Origin: Mycobacterium sp. Root265 | GTDB taxonomy: Bacteria; Actinomycetota; Actinomycetes; Mycobacteriales; Mycobacteriaceae | Reading direction: 5' to 3' | DNA length: 64,000 nucleotides | NCBI RefSeq assembly: GCF_001428895.1 | Contig: NZ_LMJA01000013.1 | Coordinates: 28,649-92,648, forward strand | Part shown: positions 52,025 through 60,469 of the stretch, piece after piece | How the letters are laid out: every line of letters starts with the position of its first letter | How positions within the stretch are numbered: the stretch's first letter is position 1 | The notes under the pieces: generated by a model | Database searches by the model: none | What the model saw: the letters and a program-made list of their open reading frames with translations, nothing else | Told to the model about the DNA's origin: nothing | Made by a program: the position numbers and the translations under genes

Positions 52025-53152
52025 TCAACCCACCATTCTTTCGCCGATCAGCTTCTGACGCAGTGCGATTCGCTTCCGCCAGTCCTCATCCGAGATCTTG
52101 TTCGATTCGTAGTACGGCAGCGCATCCGCGACGTCGGCCACGTCGAGGATCTGCAGGGTCGGTCCGTCGGTCTCGGTCAGCTCCCGTGAGACACGCTGCC
52201 AGCGGAACTGCAGATAGCCCTTGCCGTGCCCGAGCGTCTCGCACCAGTTCGCCACCCCGGGATTGGCGTCGGACACCACGATCCGGATCTTGCCGTCCGG
52301 ATCGGCCAGTGCCTGAGTGCCGTTCAGCGATGTCTGGTGGTTGATGTAGTCCAGCGAGATGTACCAGAGGCTGCCCAGCTGGAAGCCGATATAGGGCGCG
52401 TCGGTGACCGGCAGGGTGATGACGATCGCCTGCTGCGGGGTCAGATCGAAATGCCCGACCGAGGAGTACTGGGTGGCCAGCCCGCCGGGGGTCAGCCGCG
52501 GTGCGGTCAGCGTGTTCACCGGCAGGTTGTCGTAGAACCATTTCGGGAACTGCAGCCACGTCTTCACCCGCTGGATGAGTTGCTTGCCCGCGACGGCGTA
52601 GCGCTTTTCGATGAGTTCCTTGGTCAGCGCGGGCGGCGCGGTACCCACGGTGTCGGTCCGCGCGATCGCGAATGTGCCGCGCTGCGCCGACCAGTCGTTG
52701 TAGACCTCCCGGATCACCAGCTGCGCGGGCTTGTCCGGGGTGAATCGCCATTCGAAGGTGCCGTCGGCGGCGATGTCGAGTTTGCGGTCGTCAAAGGCGG
52801 ACTCGCTGTCGGGCACGACCTCATCGGTGTACTCGCCGCCGATCAGCTGGAAGCTGACATCGGTGGTGGTGCCGCGCCGGCCGGTCACCACATATTCGTT
52901 GCCGGGCTGGACGCGGGTGCCGAAGTACATGGTGTCGGGATTGTCCAGGCCCATCTTGGTGAAGGGCCCGGTGCCGCTGTGCAGGAACGGGTGATCGCGG
53001 TCGTAGTCGAAGGCGACATGCGTGCAGGCCGCGATGCACCCGGCCAGGTACTGCAGACCTTCCAGCAGGTCGGCCTCGGACTCGATGAAGGGTGCCTCGG
53101 CGACCAGGCGCTCGGCCTCGGCGATGGCTTCCACCAACGGCTGTGAATACAT
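52025..53152 (-). CDS. Conserved hypothetical protein of the steroid cluster (Rv3531c-like)
   Basis: 375 residues from ATG 53152, the length I recall for Rv3531c; ATG 53161 would add three. No catalytic motif is recognised. It has an N-terminal helical region (LVEAIAEAERLVAEAPFIESEADLLEGLQYLAGCIAACTHVAF) and a beta-rich rest resembling DUF1214/DUF1254-type proteins (LGSLWYISLDYINHQTSLNG, ANWCETLGHGKGYLQFRWQ). First gene of a KstR-controlled operon with SDR and sulfotransferase. A 22-bp palindrome lies 12 bp upstream. Confidence 0.82.
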   Translation of the reverse strand: MYSQPLVEAIAEAERLVAEAPFIESEADLLEGLQYLAGCIAACTHVAFDYDRDHPFLHSGTGPFTKMGLDNPDTMYFGTRVQPGNEYVVTGRRGTTTDVSFQLIGGEYTDEVVPDSESAFDDRKLDIAADGTFEWRFTPDKPAQLVIREVYNDWSAQRGTFAIARTDTVGTAPPALTKELIEKRYAVAGKQLIQRVKTWLQFPKWFYDNLPVNTLTAPRLTPGGLATQYSSVGHFDLTPQQAIVITLPVTDAPYIGFQLGSLWYISLDYINHQTSLNGTQALADPDGKIRIVVSDANPGVANWCETLGHGKGYLQFRWQRVSRELTETDGPTLQILDVADVADALPYYESNKISDEDWRKRIALRQKLIGERMVG

Positions 53153-53164
53153 GGCTTCCATTCT

Positions 53165-53186
53165 TTCGGTCCAATATTGGACCGAA
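53165..53186. promoter_or_regulatory. 22-bp perfect palindrome, probable IclR operator
   Basis: Two 11-bp arms, TTCGGTCCAAT and its reverse complement, with no spacer. It lies between the Rv3531c-like start (53152) and the KstR box, next to a divergent IclR regulator gene, whose autoregulatory operator it may be. Confidence 0.7.
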
Positions 53187-53210
53187 GTGGTAGAGTTTCC
53201 GCTCCCGAGA

Positions 53211-53226
53211 CTAGAACGCGTTCTAG
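53211..53226. promoter_or_regulatory. KstR operator upstream of the Rv3531c-like operon
   Basis: CTAGAACGCGTTCTAG, a perfect 16-bp palindrome containing the TAGAAC/GTTCTA half-sites. It is 59 bp before the Rv3531c-like ATG and 31 bp before the divergent iclR ATG. Confidence 0.9.
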
Positions 53227-53256
53227 TTCGAGTCAACGTCCGGAGGTGTGCGCAGC

Positions 53257-54168
53257 ATGTCCGTCCCCCCATCACCAGGCCGCGCGTCACCGCCCACCGA
53301 ACGGGTGATCGCCGTCCTGGCTTTCCTCGCCCGACATCCGCACGACCGGTTCGGGCTCTCCGAGCTGGCCCGCCGCGTCGAGCTGAGCAAGCCCACCTGC
53401 CTGGGCATCCTCACCGCCCTGACCGAGGCGGGCTATCTGGTGCGCGACGCCGGGGAGACCGGCCGGGACAAGACCTATCGACTGGGTCCGACGCTGATCA
53501 CTCTCGGCCACATCGCGCAGGAATCGCTGCGGGTCAGCCCGTCCGCCCGTGACGAGCTGCGCCGGCTCTCGGAGGCCTACGGCGCCACCGCTGCGCTGTC
53601 CGGGGTTGTCGATGACCGGATCACCCTGCTCGAACTGGTTGCACCGCCGGGCACGCCCGCCACCGTGCGGGTCGGGCAGAGCTACCCGTTCGCTCCGCCG
53701 GTGGGTCTGATGTTCGTGCTGTGGGACGAACGTGCGGTCCGCGACTGGCTGCACAAGGAGCCGACGATTCCGTTGCGCACCGACACCGAGCGTTTCGAAC
53801 GGGTGATCACCGAATGTCGCGCCTCGGGCTACCTCGTGGAACGACTCACCCCCGGCGGACGACGGCTGTATGCGCTGATGGCAGGCATGTCCAACACGTT
53901 GCCCGACGAACTGCGGGCCCTGCTGGGCGAATTGGTCTCTGATATCGGGGAGCGGGTCTATCTGCGTGGCGAGGACGGCCCCGAAGGACGCCACGACATC
54001 AGCGTCATCGCCGCGCCGGTGTTCGACCACCACCAGCGCCAAGTCATGGTGGTCTCACTGCAGATCGGTCATGCGCTCACCGATGCCGAGATCGGCTCAC
54101 GCGCCGAGGGTCTGCTGGTGACCGCCGATGCGCTCACCGCCCGCCTCGGCGGCTCCAAGCCGGTGTGA
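53257..54168 (+). CDS. IclR-family transcriptional regulator
   Basis: 303 residues from ATG 53257, placed 10 bases after CGGAGG. N-terminal winged helix (about 15-75): ERVIAVLAFLARHPHDRFGLSELARRVELSKPTCLGILTALTEAGYLVRDA. The C-terminal IclR effector domain (about 90-300) includes SGVVDDRITLLELVAPPG and VGQSYPFAPPVGLMFVLW, a typical small-molecule pocket. It is divergent from the Rv3531c-like operon, with both a KstR box and a 22-bp palindrome between them. It may add substrate-specific control to that operon. M. tuberculosis has PPE genes at this position. Confidence 0.9.
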   Translation: MSVPPSPGRASPPTERVIAVLAFLARHPHDRFGLSELARRVELSKPTCLGILTALTEAGYLVRDAGETGRDKTYRLGPTLITLGHIAQESLRVSPSARDELRRLSEAYGATAALSGVVDDRITLLELVAPPGTPATVRVGQSYPFAPPVGLMFVLWDERAVRDWLHKEPTIPLRTDTERFERVITECRASGYLVERLTPGGRRLYALMAGMSNTLPDELRALLGELVSDIGERVYLRGEDGPEGRHDISVIAAPVFDHHQRQVMVVSLQIGHALTDAEIGSRAEGLLVTADALTARLGGSKPV

Positions 54169-54375
54169 TCACGCGCCTTCGGCAAGCGTGTGCGCGACCA
54201 GTGCGTTGGCGTGGCCATGACCAACGCCGTACTCGGATTTGAGCAGACCGACCAGCTCCATGTGCTTCGTCAGCCCCGAGTCGCGAATCAGTTGCTGCCA
54301 TTCAGCGATCGGTCGTCCGTATTTCTTCTCGATCGAGGGAAAATAACTGGCGGGCCCCTTCACGATGTCAGCCAT
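54169..54375 (-). CDS. DUF4287 small protein
   Basis: 68 residues from ATG 54375, chosen because AAGGAG lies 7 bases upstream; the ATG at 54381 is too close to it. Sequence pattern MADIVKGPASYFPSIEKKYGRPIAEWQQLIRDSGLTKHMELVGLLKSEYGVGHGHANALVAH is diagnostic of DUF4287, a small helical domain found alone or fused to DUF5655. Function unknown. The stop directly adjoins the iclR stop. Confidence 0.85.
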   Translation of the reverse strand: MADIVKGPASYFPSIEKKYGRPIAEWQQLIRDSGLTKHMELVGLLKSEYGVGHGHANALVAHTLAEGA

Positions 54376-54448
54376 CGTCATGCTCCTTCATCCGGTGCGT
54401 TGTCTCCAATGCAGACTTACTCCGCGACGCGGACTCATCGCGGACACC

Positions 54449-56521
54449 TCAGCTGGTACTGGCGAGCGCGAGCGGCAGCACGTCGGCCGCACCGGCCGCG
54501 CGCACCGCACGGGCCGCCATCGTCAGCGTCCAGCCCGTGTCCGTCATATCGTCCACCAACAGCACGGTTTCACCGTCGATCGCCGTGGGTGCCTCCCACG
54601 CGCCGGTCAGTGCGGCCACCCGATAGGCGGAGTTCGCAGCGGCCACCGGCCGGTGTTCGGGCGAATACTGCAGCACACCAAGGTTGTTCAGCCGGCCCAT
54701 CTCAGCCAGCCGGGCCGCCAGCGACCTGATCAGGATCGGGTGACTGACCGAATCCAGCGCCAGCACCGCGGTCGGTCGCTGCGCCCAGTTCCACGATTTG
54801 AGCACGGCGACGGCGGCGGCGATCACCTCATCGGGCACGTCCGCATCCGGGGCGTCCAGCAGCTTGCGCAACCGGGCTCCCCACCCCAGGTCGGTGAGCC
54901 TGCCGATGACGCGGCCCGCAGCGGGACCGTCGGCGATCTTTCCGGAATGCTCGATGCCGAGCTTGCCGAGACCGGTGGGCCACTGCTTGCGCGGAGTGAT
55001 CTCGACGCCGGGGCGCATCAGCTGCTCCCGGGTGGCCTCGGCCGCGCCGGCGTCCACCTCGGCGTGGTACGCGGAGCCGGCGCAGTTGTCGCACCGACCG
55101 CACGGCTGGGGGCCGAGTTCGGGATCGTCGAGTTGCTTGCGCAGGAACGACATCCGGCAATCGGGGGTGCTCTGATAGTCGAGCATCGCCTGCTGCTCGC
55201 GTTTGCGCGCCTCGTCGAGGTGGCGGTAGCGGGGTTCGTCGTACTCCCAGGGCTGCCCGGTGCCGATCCAGCCGCCCTTCACCCGGCGCACGGCACCGTC
55301 GACGTCGAGCACCTTGAGCACCATCTCGAGCCGGGACCGGTTGAGGTCCACCAGCGGTTCCAGTGCGGCGGTCGACAGCGCCCGGTCCGGTTCGAGCGCG
55401 TCGATCACATGGCGCACCATGGCTTCCGACGGGAAGGCCACCGACGCGAAGTACCGCCACACATCGGCGTCCTCGCGGCCGGGCAGCAGGATCACCTCCG
55501 CGCTGGCCGTCGAACGACCGGCGCGGCCGACCTGCTGGTAGTAGGCGATCGGCGACGACGGCGCGCCCAGATGGACCACGAAGCCGAGATCGGGCTTGTC
55601 GAAACCCATCCCCAACGCCGACGTGGCGATCAGCGCCTTGACCTTGTTGTTGAGCAGGTCGGCTTCGAGTTGTTCACGTTCGGCGGCTTCGGTGGAGCCC
55701 GTGTAGGAGGCCACGGCGTGCCCCTGGTCGCGCAGCAGGGTGGCGATATCGTGAGCCTGCGCGACGGTCAGCGTGTAGACGATGCCCGATCCGGGTAGCG
55801 AATCAATATGTGCTCCCAACCATGCCGCGCGCTGGGCCGGTCCGCCCGCCTGCACCACCGACAGCCTCAGCGACTCACGGTCCAGCCCGCCGCGCAGCAC
55901 CAGGGTGTCCCCACCGCCGACCCCCAACTGCGCCGCGACATCGGCGACCACCCGGTCGTTGGCGGTCGCGGTGGTGGCCAGCACCGGGACGTCGGAGCCC
56001 AACTCGGCGATCAGCGTGCGGATGCGCCGGTAGTCGGGCCGGAAATCGTGGCCCCAGTCCGAGACGCAGTGCGCCTCGTCGACCACCACCAGCCCGGCGT
56101 CGGCGGCAAGTGCGGGCAGCACGGCGTCCCGAAAGTCGGGATTGTTCAAGCGTTCCGGGCTGACCAGCAGGACGTCGAGTTCGCCGGCGTTGACCCGCTG
56201 GTGCACGGTGTCCCATTCGGTGACATTGCTGGAGTTGATCGTCGCGGCCTTGACCCCTGCCCGCTCCGCCGCGGCCACCTGGTTGCGCATCAGCGCGAGC
56301 AGCGGAGACACGATGACGGTCGGCCCGCGCCCCTCGGCGCGCAGCAGCTTGGCGGCGATGAAGTACACCGCCGACTTGCCCCACCCGGTGCGTTGCACCA
56401 CCAGCGCCCGCTTGCGCTGCACCACCAGCGCCTCGATCGCGATCCACTGGTCATCGCGCAGTGTCGCCTGCGGCCCGGCGAGCTGCTCCAGAATTGCCTG
56501 CGCGTCAGCCCGTGTTGCCAT
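54449..56521 (-). CDS. RecQ-family helicase with C-terminal phosphoribosyltransferase-like domain
   Basis: 690 residues from ATG 56521; ATG 56530 adds three. Superfamily 2 helicase: Walker A QRTGWGKS (about 43-50), DEAH box (148-151), TATAND, and motif [11 protein letters not shown] zinc domain follows ([10 protein letters not shown]...CGRCDNC, about 450-480). The C-terminus (about 520-690) is not the usual HRDC domain: [34 protein letters not shown] (from about 653) is a PRPP-binding loop of phosphoribosyltransferase type. This fused architecture is known in actinobacteria, but the role of the PRT part is unclear. Probably DNA repair. Confidence 0.87.
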   Translation of the reverse strand: MATRADAQAILEQLAGPQATLRDDQWIAIEALVVQRKRALVVQRTGWGKSAVYFIAAKLLRAEGRGPTVIVSPLLALMRNQVAAAERAGVKAATINSSNVTEWDTVHQRVNAGELDVLLVSPERLNNPDFRDAVLPALAADAGLVVVDEAHCVSDWGHDFRPDYRRIRTLIAELGSDVPVLATTATANDRVVADVAAQLGVGGGDTLVLRGGLDRESLRLSVVQAGGPAQRAAWLGAHIDSLPGSGIVYTLTVAQAHDIATLLRDQGHAVASYTGSTEAAEREQLEADLLNNKVKALIATSALGMGFDKPDLGFVVHLGAPSSPIAYYQQVGRAGRSTASAEVILLPGREDADVWRYFASVAFPSEAMVRHVIDALEPDRALSTAALEPLVDLNRSRLEMVLKVLDVDGAVRRVKGGWIGTGQPWEYDEPRYRHLDEARKREQQAMLDYQSTPDCRMSFLRKQLDDPELGPQPCGRCDNCAGSAYHAEVDAGAAEATREQLMRPGVEITPRKQWPTGLGKLGIEHSGKIADGPAAGRVIGRLTDLGWGARLRKLLDAPDADVPDEVIAAAVAVLKSWNWAQRPTAVLALDSVSHPILIRSLAARLAEMGRLNNLGVLQYSPEHRPVAAANSAYRVAALTGAWEAPTAIDGETVLLVDDMTDTGWTLTMAARAVRAAGAADVLPLALASTS

Positions 56522-56627
56522 GGCACCCATCGTGCCCGGTCCGACCGACAGTCACGAAAGTGGCAGAAACTGCCAAGCGTGTCGCTTAATCGCCGCGGGG
56601 GCGTGCGCGCCGTGGTACAGCTAACTC

Positions 56628-58379
56628 ATGGACAACGGGGGAGCTGTCGGTCGGGTCGGTGCGTTGGCGGTGGCGTTGGGGATCGGATCTGCGGTGATGA
56701 TCGGGGGTTGCCCGGTCGCGGCCGCCGACTCCGCAGGCACATCGCAGGCGCCGGGCAACGCCACATCCGCCGAGCAACCGGCACCTTCCGAGCAGAACGA
56801 GAGCCCGCCGCGCAGCGTCGATACCCACCCCACCACCCGCAACCCGGCCGAGGACTTCGCGTCCCGGGTACGTGGCGCGCTGCGCGATGCATTCGGTCGC
56901 CGGGGCCCGCAACGCGCCGAAGGCGACACCACCCCTGGCAGTGACACCCGAGAACGCAAACGGGCCGAGCGCGAAGAAGCGGCTCTCACCCGACCCGACA
57001 AGCGAGTCACCCTGGCGTCAGGGGACGCGGCAGATCCGAACAGCGATCCAGGGCGCGAGCCGATCGACTCGGCAACCGTCGAGGACGAATCGATCGCCGG
57101 CATTCCGCGGTCTGCACCCGCGACGACCATCGAGGTGCGGGCCGCCGCGGCCCAACGCACACCCGCCATCCACGGAGGCTTGGTCAACACCGTTGTCGCA
57201 GCGGTGCGAAACGTGTTCGCGGCACTTTCGGCGAATTCGACTCCCGATACACCGGACGTCACCCCGGCCGCCTGGGCGTTGCTCGCCGCCGCGCGGCGCG
57301 AGATCAACCAGACGATGCATCCGCGGACAGCACAGGCCGGCGGGGTGGTAGCAGAACGGGAGCTCGAAGCCGCCGCTGCATCGACCACCTTGGCGCCCGG
57401 AATCGTGGTGCCACCCGAACTTTCGGACAAGGTGACCACCACCGGTCGGCCGTCACTGATCGACATCATCACGGTGCGCGCCATGGAGGTGATCAAGCGC
57501 GTCAGCCAGTTCATCGGCGTCAACATCACGATGCAGTTGGGCCGGGTGATCACCACGCCTACCCCGCCGTGGTTCACCACGATCGGCCTCGACGTCACCA
57601 AGGACACCTACGAGGGCGGTGATGTCTGGGTGATCTCCCGGCCGAACCCGACCGACGAACGCGTGATCGCGGTGCACGGCAGCGGATTCATCTTCAACCC
57701 CAACATCATCCACTGGATGGACTACGCCCAGATGGCGCGCGAAACCGGCGCCACGGTGATCGTGCCCCGATATCCCTTGATCCCGAACGGTGGCAACGCG
57801 GCCAATTCAGTCCCCGCCATGGCCGATTTCATTGCCGCCGAGGTCCAAACGTACGGCGCCGAGAATGTCAGCGTCTATGCCGATTCGGCCGGCGGCAACC
57901 TCTCCACGCTCGCCGTGCAGAAGATAGTCCGCGAGTGCGGCGGCGACGCCGGCTGCCTGACCGCCCGCGTGCCCTCCCGCATGGTTCTGCTCTCCCCCGC
58001 CCTGGACGGGAAAGGCATGTTCACCGACCCGAACGCGGCGTTGACGAATGACCCGGTCACCTGGGTCCCCGCCAAAGATCTGGAGTACTACCAGTCCTGG
58101 TCCACCGGTCCGGAAGAGCTCTGGAACCCGATGATCGGCCCCACCGAGGGCATGCCGCCGACGGTGATCTACGTGGCCTCACGCGAGCAGTCCGCCCCCG
58201 GTGCCCTGCTCTACGCCGCACGCCTGGTCAACGCGAACCCCGCCGCCGATATCTCCGTGGTGATCGGGATGGGGCAGATTCACGACTGGGCGCAGGGCGG
58301 CTACCTGCCGATCAATTCCCAGGCGGCGAAGTATCGTCGCGCCATCTACCAGCAGCTGGGAATCCTCGACGTGACCTGA
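56628..58379 (+). CDS. Exported alpha/beta hydrolase (HSL-like esterase) with disordered N-terminal region
   Basis: 583 residues. An N-terminal signal peptide (hydrophobic VGALAVALGIGSAVMIGGCPVAAADS, cut likely after AAA) precedes about 220 residues of Pro/Thr/Ala/Glu-rich disordered sequence, then a hydrolase domain (about 330-583). The oxyanion motif is HGSGF (His350) instead of HGGGF; the nucleophile Ser420 is in YADSAGGNLS; the His is in GMGQIHDWA (about 552). Similar secreted esterases occur in mycobacteria, often with PE-PPE-like N-termini, though this N-terminus is not PE or PPE. Substrate: an ester or lipid, not identified. Confidence 0.82.
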   Translation: MDNGGAVGRVGALAVALGIGSAVMIGGCPVAAADSAGTSQAPGNATSAEQPAPSEQNESPPRSVDTHPTTRNPAEDFASRVRGALRDAFGRRGPQRAEGDTTPGSDTRERKRAEREEAALTRPDKRVTLASGDAADPNSDPGREPIDSATVEDESIAGIPRSAPATTIEVRAAAAQRTPAIHGGLVNTVVAAVRNVFAALSANSTPDTPDVTPAAWALLAAARREINQTMHPRTAQAGGVVAERELEAAAASTTLAPGIVVPPELSDKVTTTGRPSLIDIITVRAMEVIKRVSQFIGVNITMQLGRVITTPTPPWFTTIGLDVTKDTYEGGDVWVISRPNPTDERVIAVHGSGFIFNPNIIHWMDYAQMARETGATVIVPRYPLIPNGGNAANSVPAMADFIAAEVQTYGAENVSVYADSAGGNLSTLAVQKIVRECGGDAGCLTARVPSRMVLLSPALDGKGMFTDPNAALTNDPVTWVPAKDLEYYQSWSTGPEELWNPMIGPTEGMPPTVIYVASREQSAPGALLYAARLVNANPAADISVVIGMGQIHDWAQGGYLPINSQAAKYRRAIYQQLGILDVT

Positions 58380-58398
58380 CGGCGCCAGGCGCTTTCGC

Positions 58399-59526
58399 TC
58401 AGTGGACCCTGGCGATGACGTCGAGTTCGACGCCGCGCGCCACGGCGAGGTGCACCGGGTGGCGGGCCGCCCCCTGCCGGAGATCGACCGGTCCGTGTGG
58501 GGAATCCCAGCCCCAGCCGTCGAAGGCGCGCCTGGCGTCTTCGACGGTGGGCACCGAGGCGCCGGCGATCCCGGCCAGGAGGTGCACCCCGGAGTAGGTC
58601 GTCTCGGCCATCGTCCCCGGTTGTGGTGCGGCCGACTCATCTATCGGCCCGGTACCGTTGACCAGGTCGAATGCCCGGGTGAATCCGGCAGTGAATTCAG
58701 CGGCCGACGCCGATGCCAGCCCCGCGAACCAGCCCGCTGAGACGAAGAGGTTTCTGGTTGCGCCGCTTCCGCTGGCCAGTACCACGGTCTCGTCGGTGAA
58801 CGGGCTGAAGCGGGCCACCGTGGCATCCAGGCCGGCCCCGGCGAACGCCCTGTTGAAGCGCACCGCGTCGGATCCCACCAGCAGGGTGACGACACCGTCC
58901 GGTTCGGTCGCGGCGATATCGGCCAGCACCTGCTCCCAGGCATGCGGATCCTGCACACCCAACGGCACGAACCGCTCCCCCAGGATGGAGATGTCGGAAC
59001 CCTCCAATCCCGCCCGGGTCGCCGCCGCCGAACCGCGCGGCCACACGTAGTCGTTGCCGACGATGAACCACCGGCGTAACCGGAGTTCGGTGCGCAGCCA
59101 GCGCAACGAGGCAATGATCTGGTCCCCGGGTACCTCACCGCTGCACAGCACACCGTCACTGCGCTCGCCACCCTCGTATGCGGCGGCGTACACGTAGGGG
59201 ATCCTGCCGCCGACCACCTTGGCGATGGCCTGCCGGGCATTGGACAGATGCCATCCGGTCACGGCATCGATGGAGCCGGCCTCCATCAGGTCCCTGATGC
59301 TGCCGGCCACCGCGGCCGGATCGCCGCCGGCATCGACGTGGACGAACTGCACCGAGCGGCCGGCGACCCCGCCGGATGCGTCGATCTCCGCGGCGGCCAG
59401 TTCTGCCGCCGCGTGGCATTCGAGCCCGAATATCCCCGCCGGACCGCGACGCGGCAGGGCCAACGCCACCCGGAACTCGGTGCGCTGTGCACGAGACCGT
59501 TCCGCCCGGGCGGCCGCATCTGGCAT
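58399..59526 (-). CDS. AmiC-like amide-sensor or substrate-binding protein without signal peptide
   Basis: 375 residues from ATG 59526. Periplasmic-binding-protein type I fold of the FmdD/AmiC group: FRVALALPRRGPAGIFGLECHAAAELAAAEIDASGGVAGRSVQFVHVDAGGDPAAVAGSIRDLMEAGSIDAVTGWHLSNARQAIAKVV, then a typical hinge and second lobe. It lacks a signal peptide or lipobox (the start region MPDAAARAERSRAQRTEF is hydrophilic), as in AmiC of Pseudomonas and M. smegmatis, which senses amides in the cytoplasm. It is divergent from a MarR gene and sits next to formamidase genes. Confidence 0.8.
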   Translation of the reverse strand: MPDAAARAERSRAQRTEFRVALALPRRGPAGIFGLECHAAAELAAAEIDASGGVAGRSVQFVHVDAGGDPAAVAGSIRDLMEAGSIDAVTGWHLSNARQAIAKVVGGRIPYVYAAAYEGGERSDGVLCSGEVPGDQIIASLRWLRTELRLRRWFIVGNDYVWPRGSAAATRAGLEGSDISILGERFVPLGVQDPHAWEQVLADIAATEPDGVVTLLVGSDAVRFNRAFAGAGLDATVARFSPFTDETVVLASGSGATRNLFVSAGWFAGLASASAAEFTAGFTRAFDLVNGTGPIDESAAPQPGTMAETTYSGVHLLAGIAGASVPTVEDARRAFDGWGWDSPHGPVDLRQGAARHPVHLAVARGVELDVIARVH

Positions 59527-59583
59527 GCTGTGGACTCCCGGGATCACTTCCACCGGTGCATCGTTCGATCGAGAAGGCAAGTC

Positions 59584-59949
59584 ATGGACGACCTCGTCGA
59601 GGTACTCGCGTTGCTTCGGCGCGCCGCCGTCGTCGCTGCCGAGATCGACGGCGCGCTCGCCGGTACCGACCTCACCGTGGACCGCTGGCGCGCCCTGCAC
59701 GTCGTGCACCACCGTCCGGGATGCTCGATGTCCGACATCGTCGAGGCACTGGCAGTTCCGTCCACTTCCGCGACACGCATCGTCGATGCGCTGGTCGAAC
59801 TCGGCGCGGTCTACCGCACCGTGTCGCAGCAGGACCGCCGCCGAACCACTCTGCGATCGTCGTCGCATGGTGCCGAACTCCTTCGAGCCGCGGAGTCAGC
59901 AATCACCCCAATGGTTTTCCTCAAGGAAAGTGACCCCACGCCAATCTAG
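59584..59949 (+). CDS. MarR-family regulator of the formamidase island
   Basis: 121 residues from ATG 59584, with GAAGGC 7 bases upstream. Winged-helix of MarR type: LTVDRWRALHVVHHRPGCSMSDIVEALAVPSTSATRIVDALVELGAVYRTVSQQDRRRTTLRSSSHG, with the DRRRTT wing; it lacks a long C-terminal dimer helix (ends at residue 121), shorter than most MarR proteins. It lies between the AmiC-like gene (divergent) and fmdB-fmdA (same strand, 192 bp later), so it is the probable regulator of formamide utilisation. Confidence 0.8.
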   Translation: MDDLVEVLALLRRAAVVAAEIDGALAGTDLTVDRWRALHVVHHRPGCSMSDIVEALAVPSTSATRIVDALVELGAVYRTVSQQDRRRTTLRSSSHGAELLRAAESAITPMVFLKESDPTPI

Positions 59950-60064
59950 GACGTGCGTGTTGCACCAGTGTAAATCCGCGTGGCCGGGTGTATACCTCGA
60001 TCGACGACAGACGTGACAGCCCGGTGAACTTCGCGCTCCGGTCGGGCGCATCGCGCGTTATCTC

Positions 60065-60114
60065 TTGACGTCGCGCTCGGCGGGTGTAGGTTCGACATTA
60101 TTCCCAAATGGGAA
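60065..60114 (+). promoter_or_regulatory. Promoter and operator of the fmdB-fmdA operon
   Basis: TTGACG (60065-60070) and TAGGTT (60087-60092), 16 bp apart, form a sigma-A-like promoter. The inverted repeat TTCCCA-AA-TGGGAA (60101-60114) directly follows the expected transcription start, a position for a repressor. The rest of the 59950-60141 gap shows nothing clear. Confidence 0.55.
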
Positions 60115-60141
60115 CATTGTGGTCGATCAGTGGAGGCTCAC

Positions 60142-60426
60142 GTGCCACGTTACCGCTACCGTTGCGCCGTAGACGGCCCCTTCGAACTGCACTTCACCAT
60201 CGGCAGCGCCCCCACCTCCGTGGAATGTCAAACATGTTGCGGCACAAGCAATCGCGTGTACTCCCTTGCAGGGATGCTGACCTCCGACCCGGTCGGCGCG
60301 TGCATACTCGACCTGCATGCGGAGTCCCAGTCGGCGCCCACCGTCGTCCGCAGACCGGTCGGCACCGCAGCAGGGTCGCCCGGTCGCTACGCGGACCCAC
60401 GCCACCGGCTGTTACCCAGACCGTAG
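60142..60426 (+). CDS. fmdB: FmdB-like zinc-ribbon regulatory protein
   Basis: 94 residues from GTG 60142, 5 bases after GGAGG; the upstream GTG 60130 lacks a ribosome site. N-terminal FmdB zinc-ribbon: VPRYRYRCAVDGPFELHFTIGSAPTSVECQTCCGTSNRVYSLAGM. The second Cys of the first pair is missing (CAVDG instead of CxxC), while CQTC is intact, so zinc binding is doubtful. The C-terminal half is Pro/Ala/Arg-rich and unstructured. FmdB proteins are cotranscribed with formamidase and proposed to be regulatory. Confidence 0.78.
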   Translation: MPRYRYRCAVDGPFELHFTIGSAPTSVECQTCCGTSNRVYSLAGMLTSDPVGACILDLHAESQSAPTVVRRPVGTAAGSPGRYADPRHRLLPRP

Positions 60427-60469
60427 AAACCGCAGTGTGAGAACACTTTCCGATACCGAGGAGTCATGC

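Noticed and set aside
54365-55798. 477-residue open frame on the plus strand opposite the RecQ gene
   Set aside because: Low-complexity Arg/Gly/His-rich translation; the helicase motifs on the minus strand are unambiguous.
56628-57300. PE or PPE domain at the N-terminus of the exported esterase
   Set aside because: A signal peptide and disordered Pro/Thr/Glu-rich sequence are present, without PE or PPE motifs.
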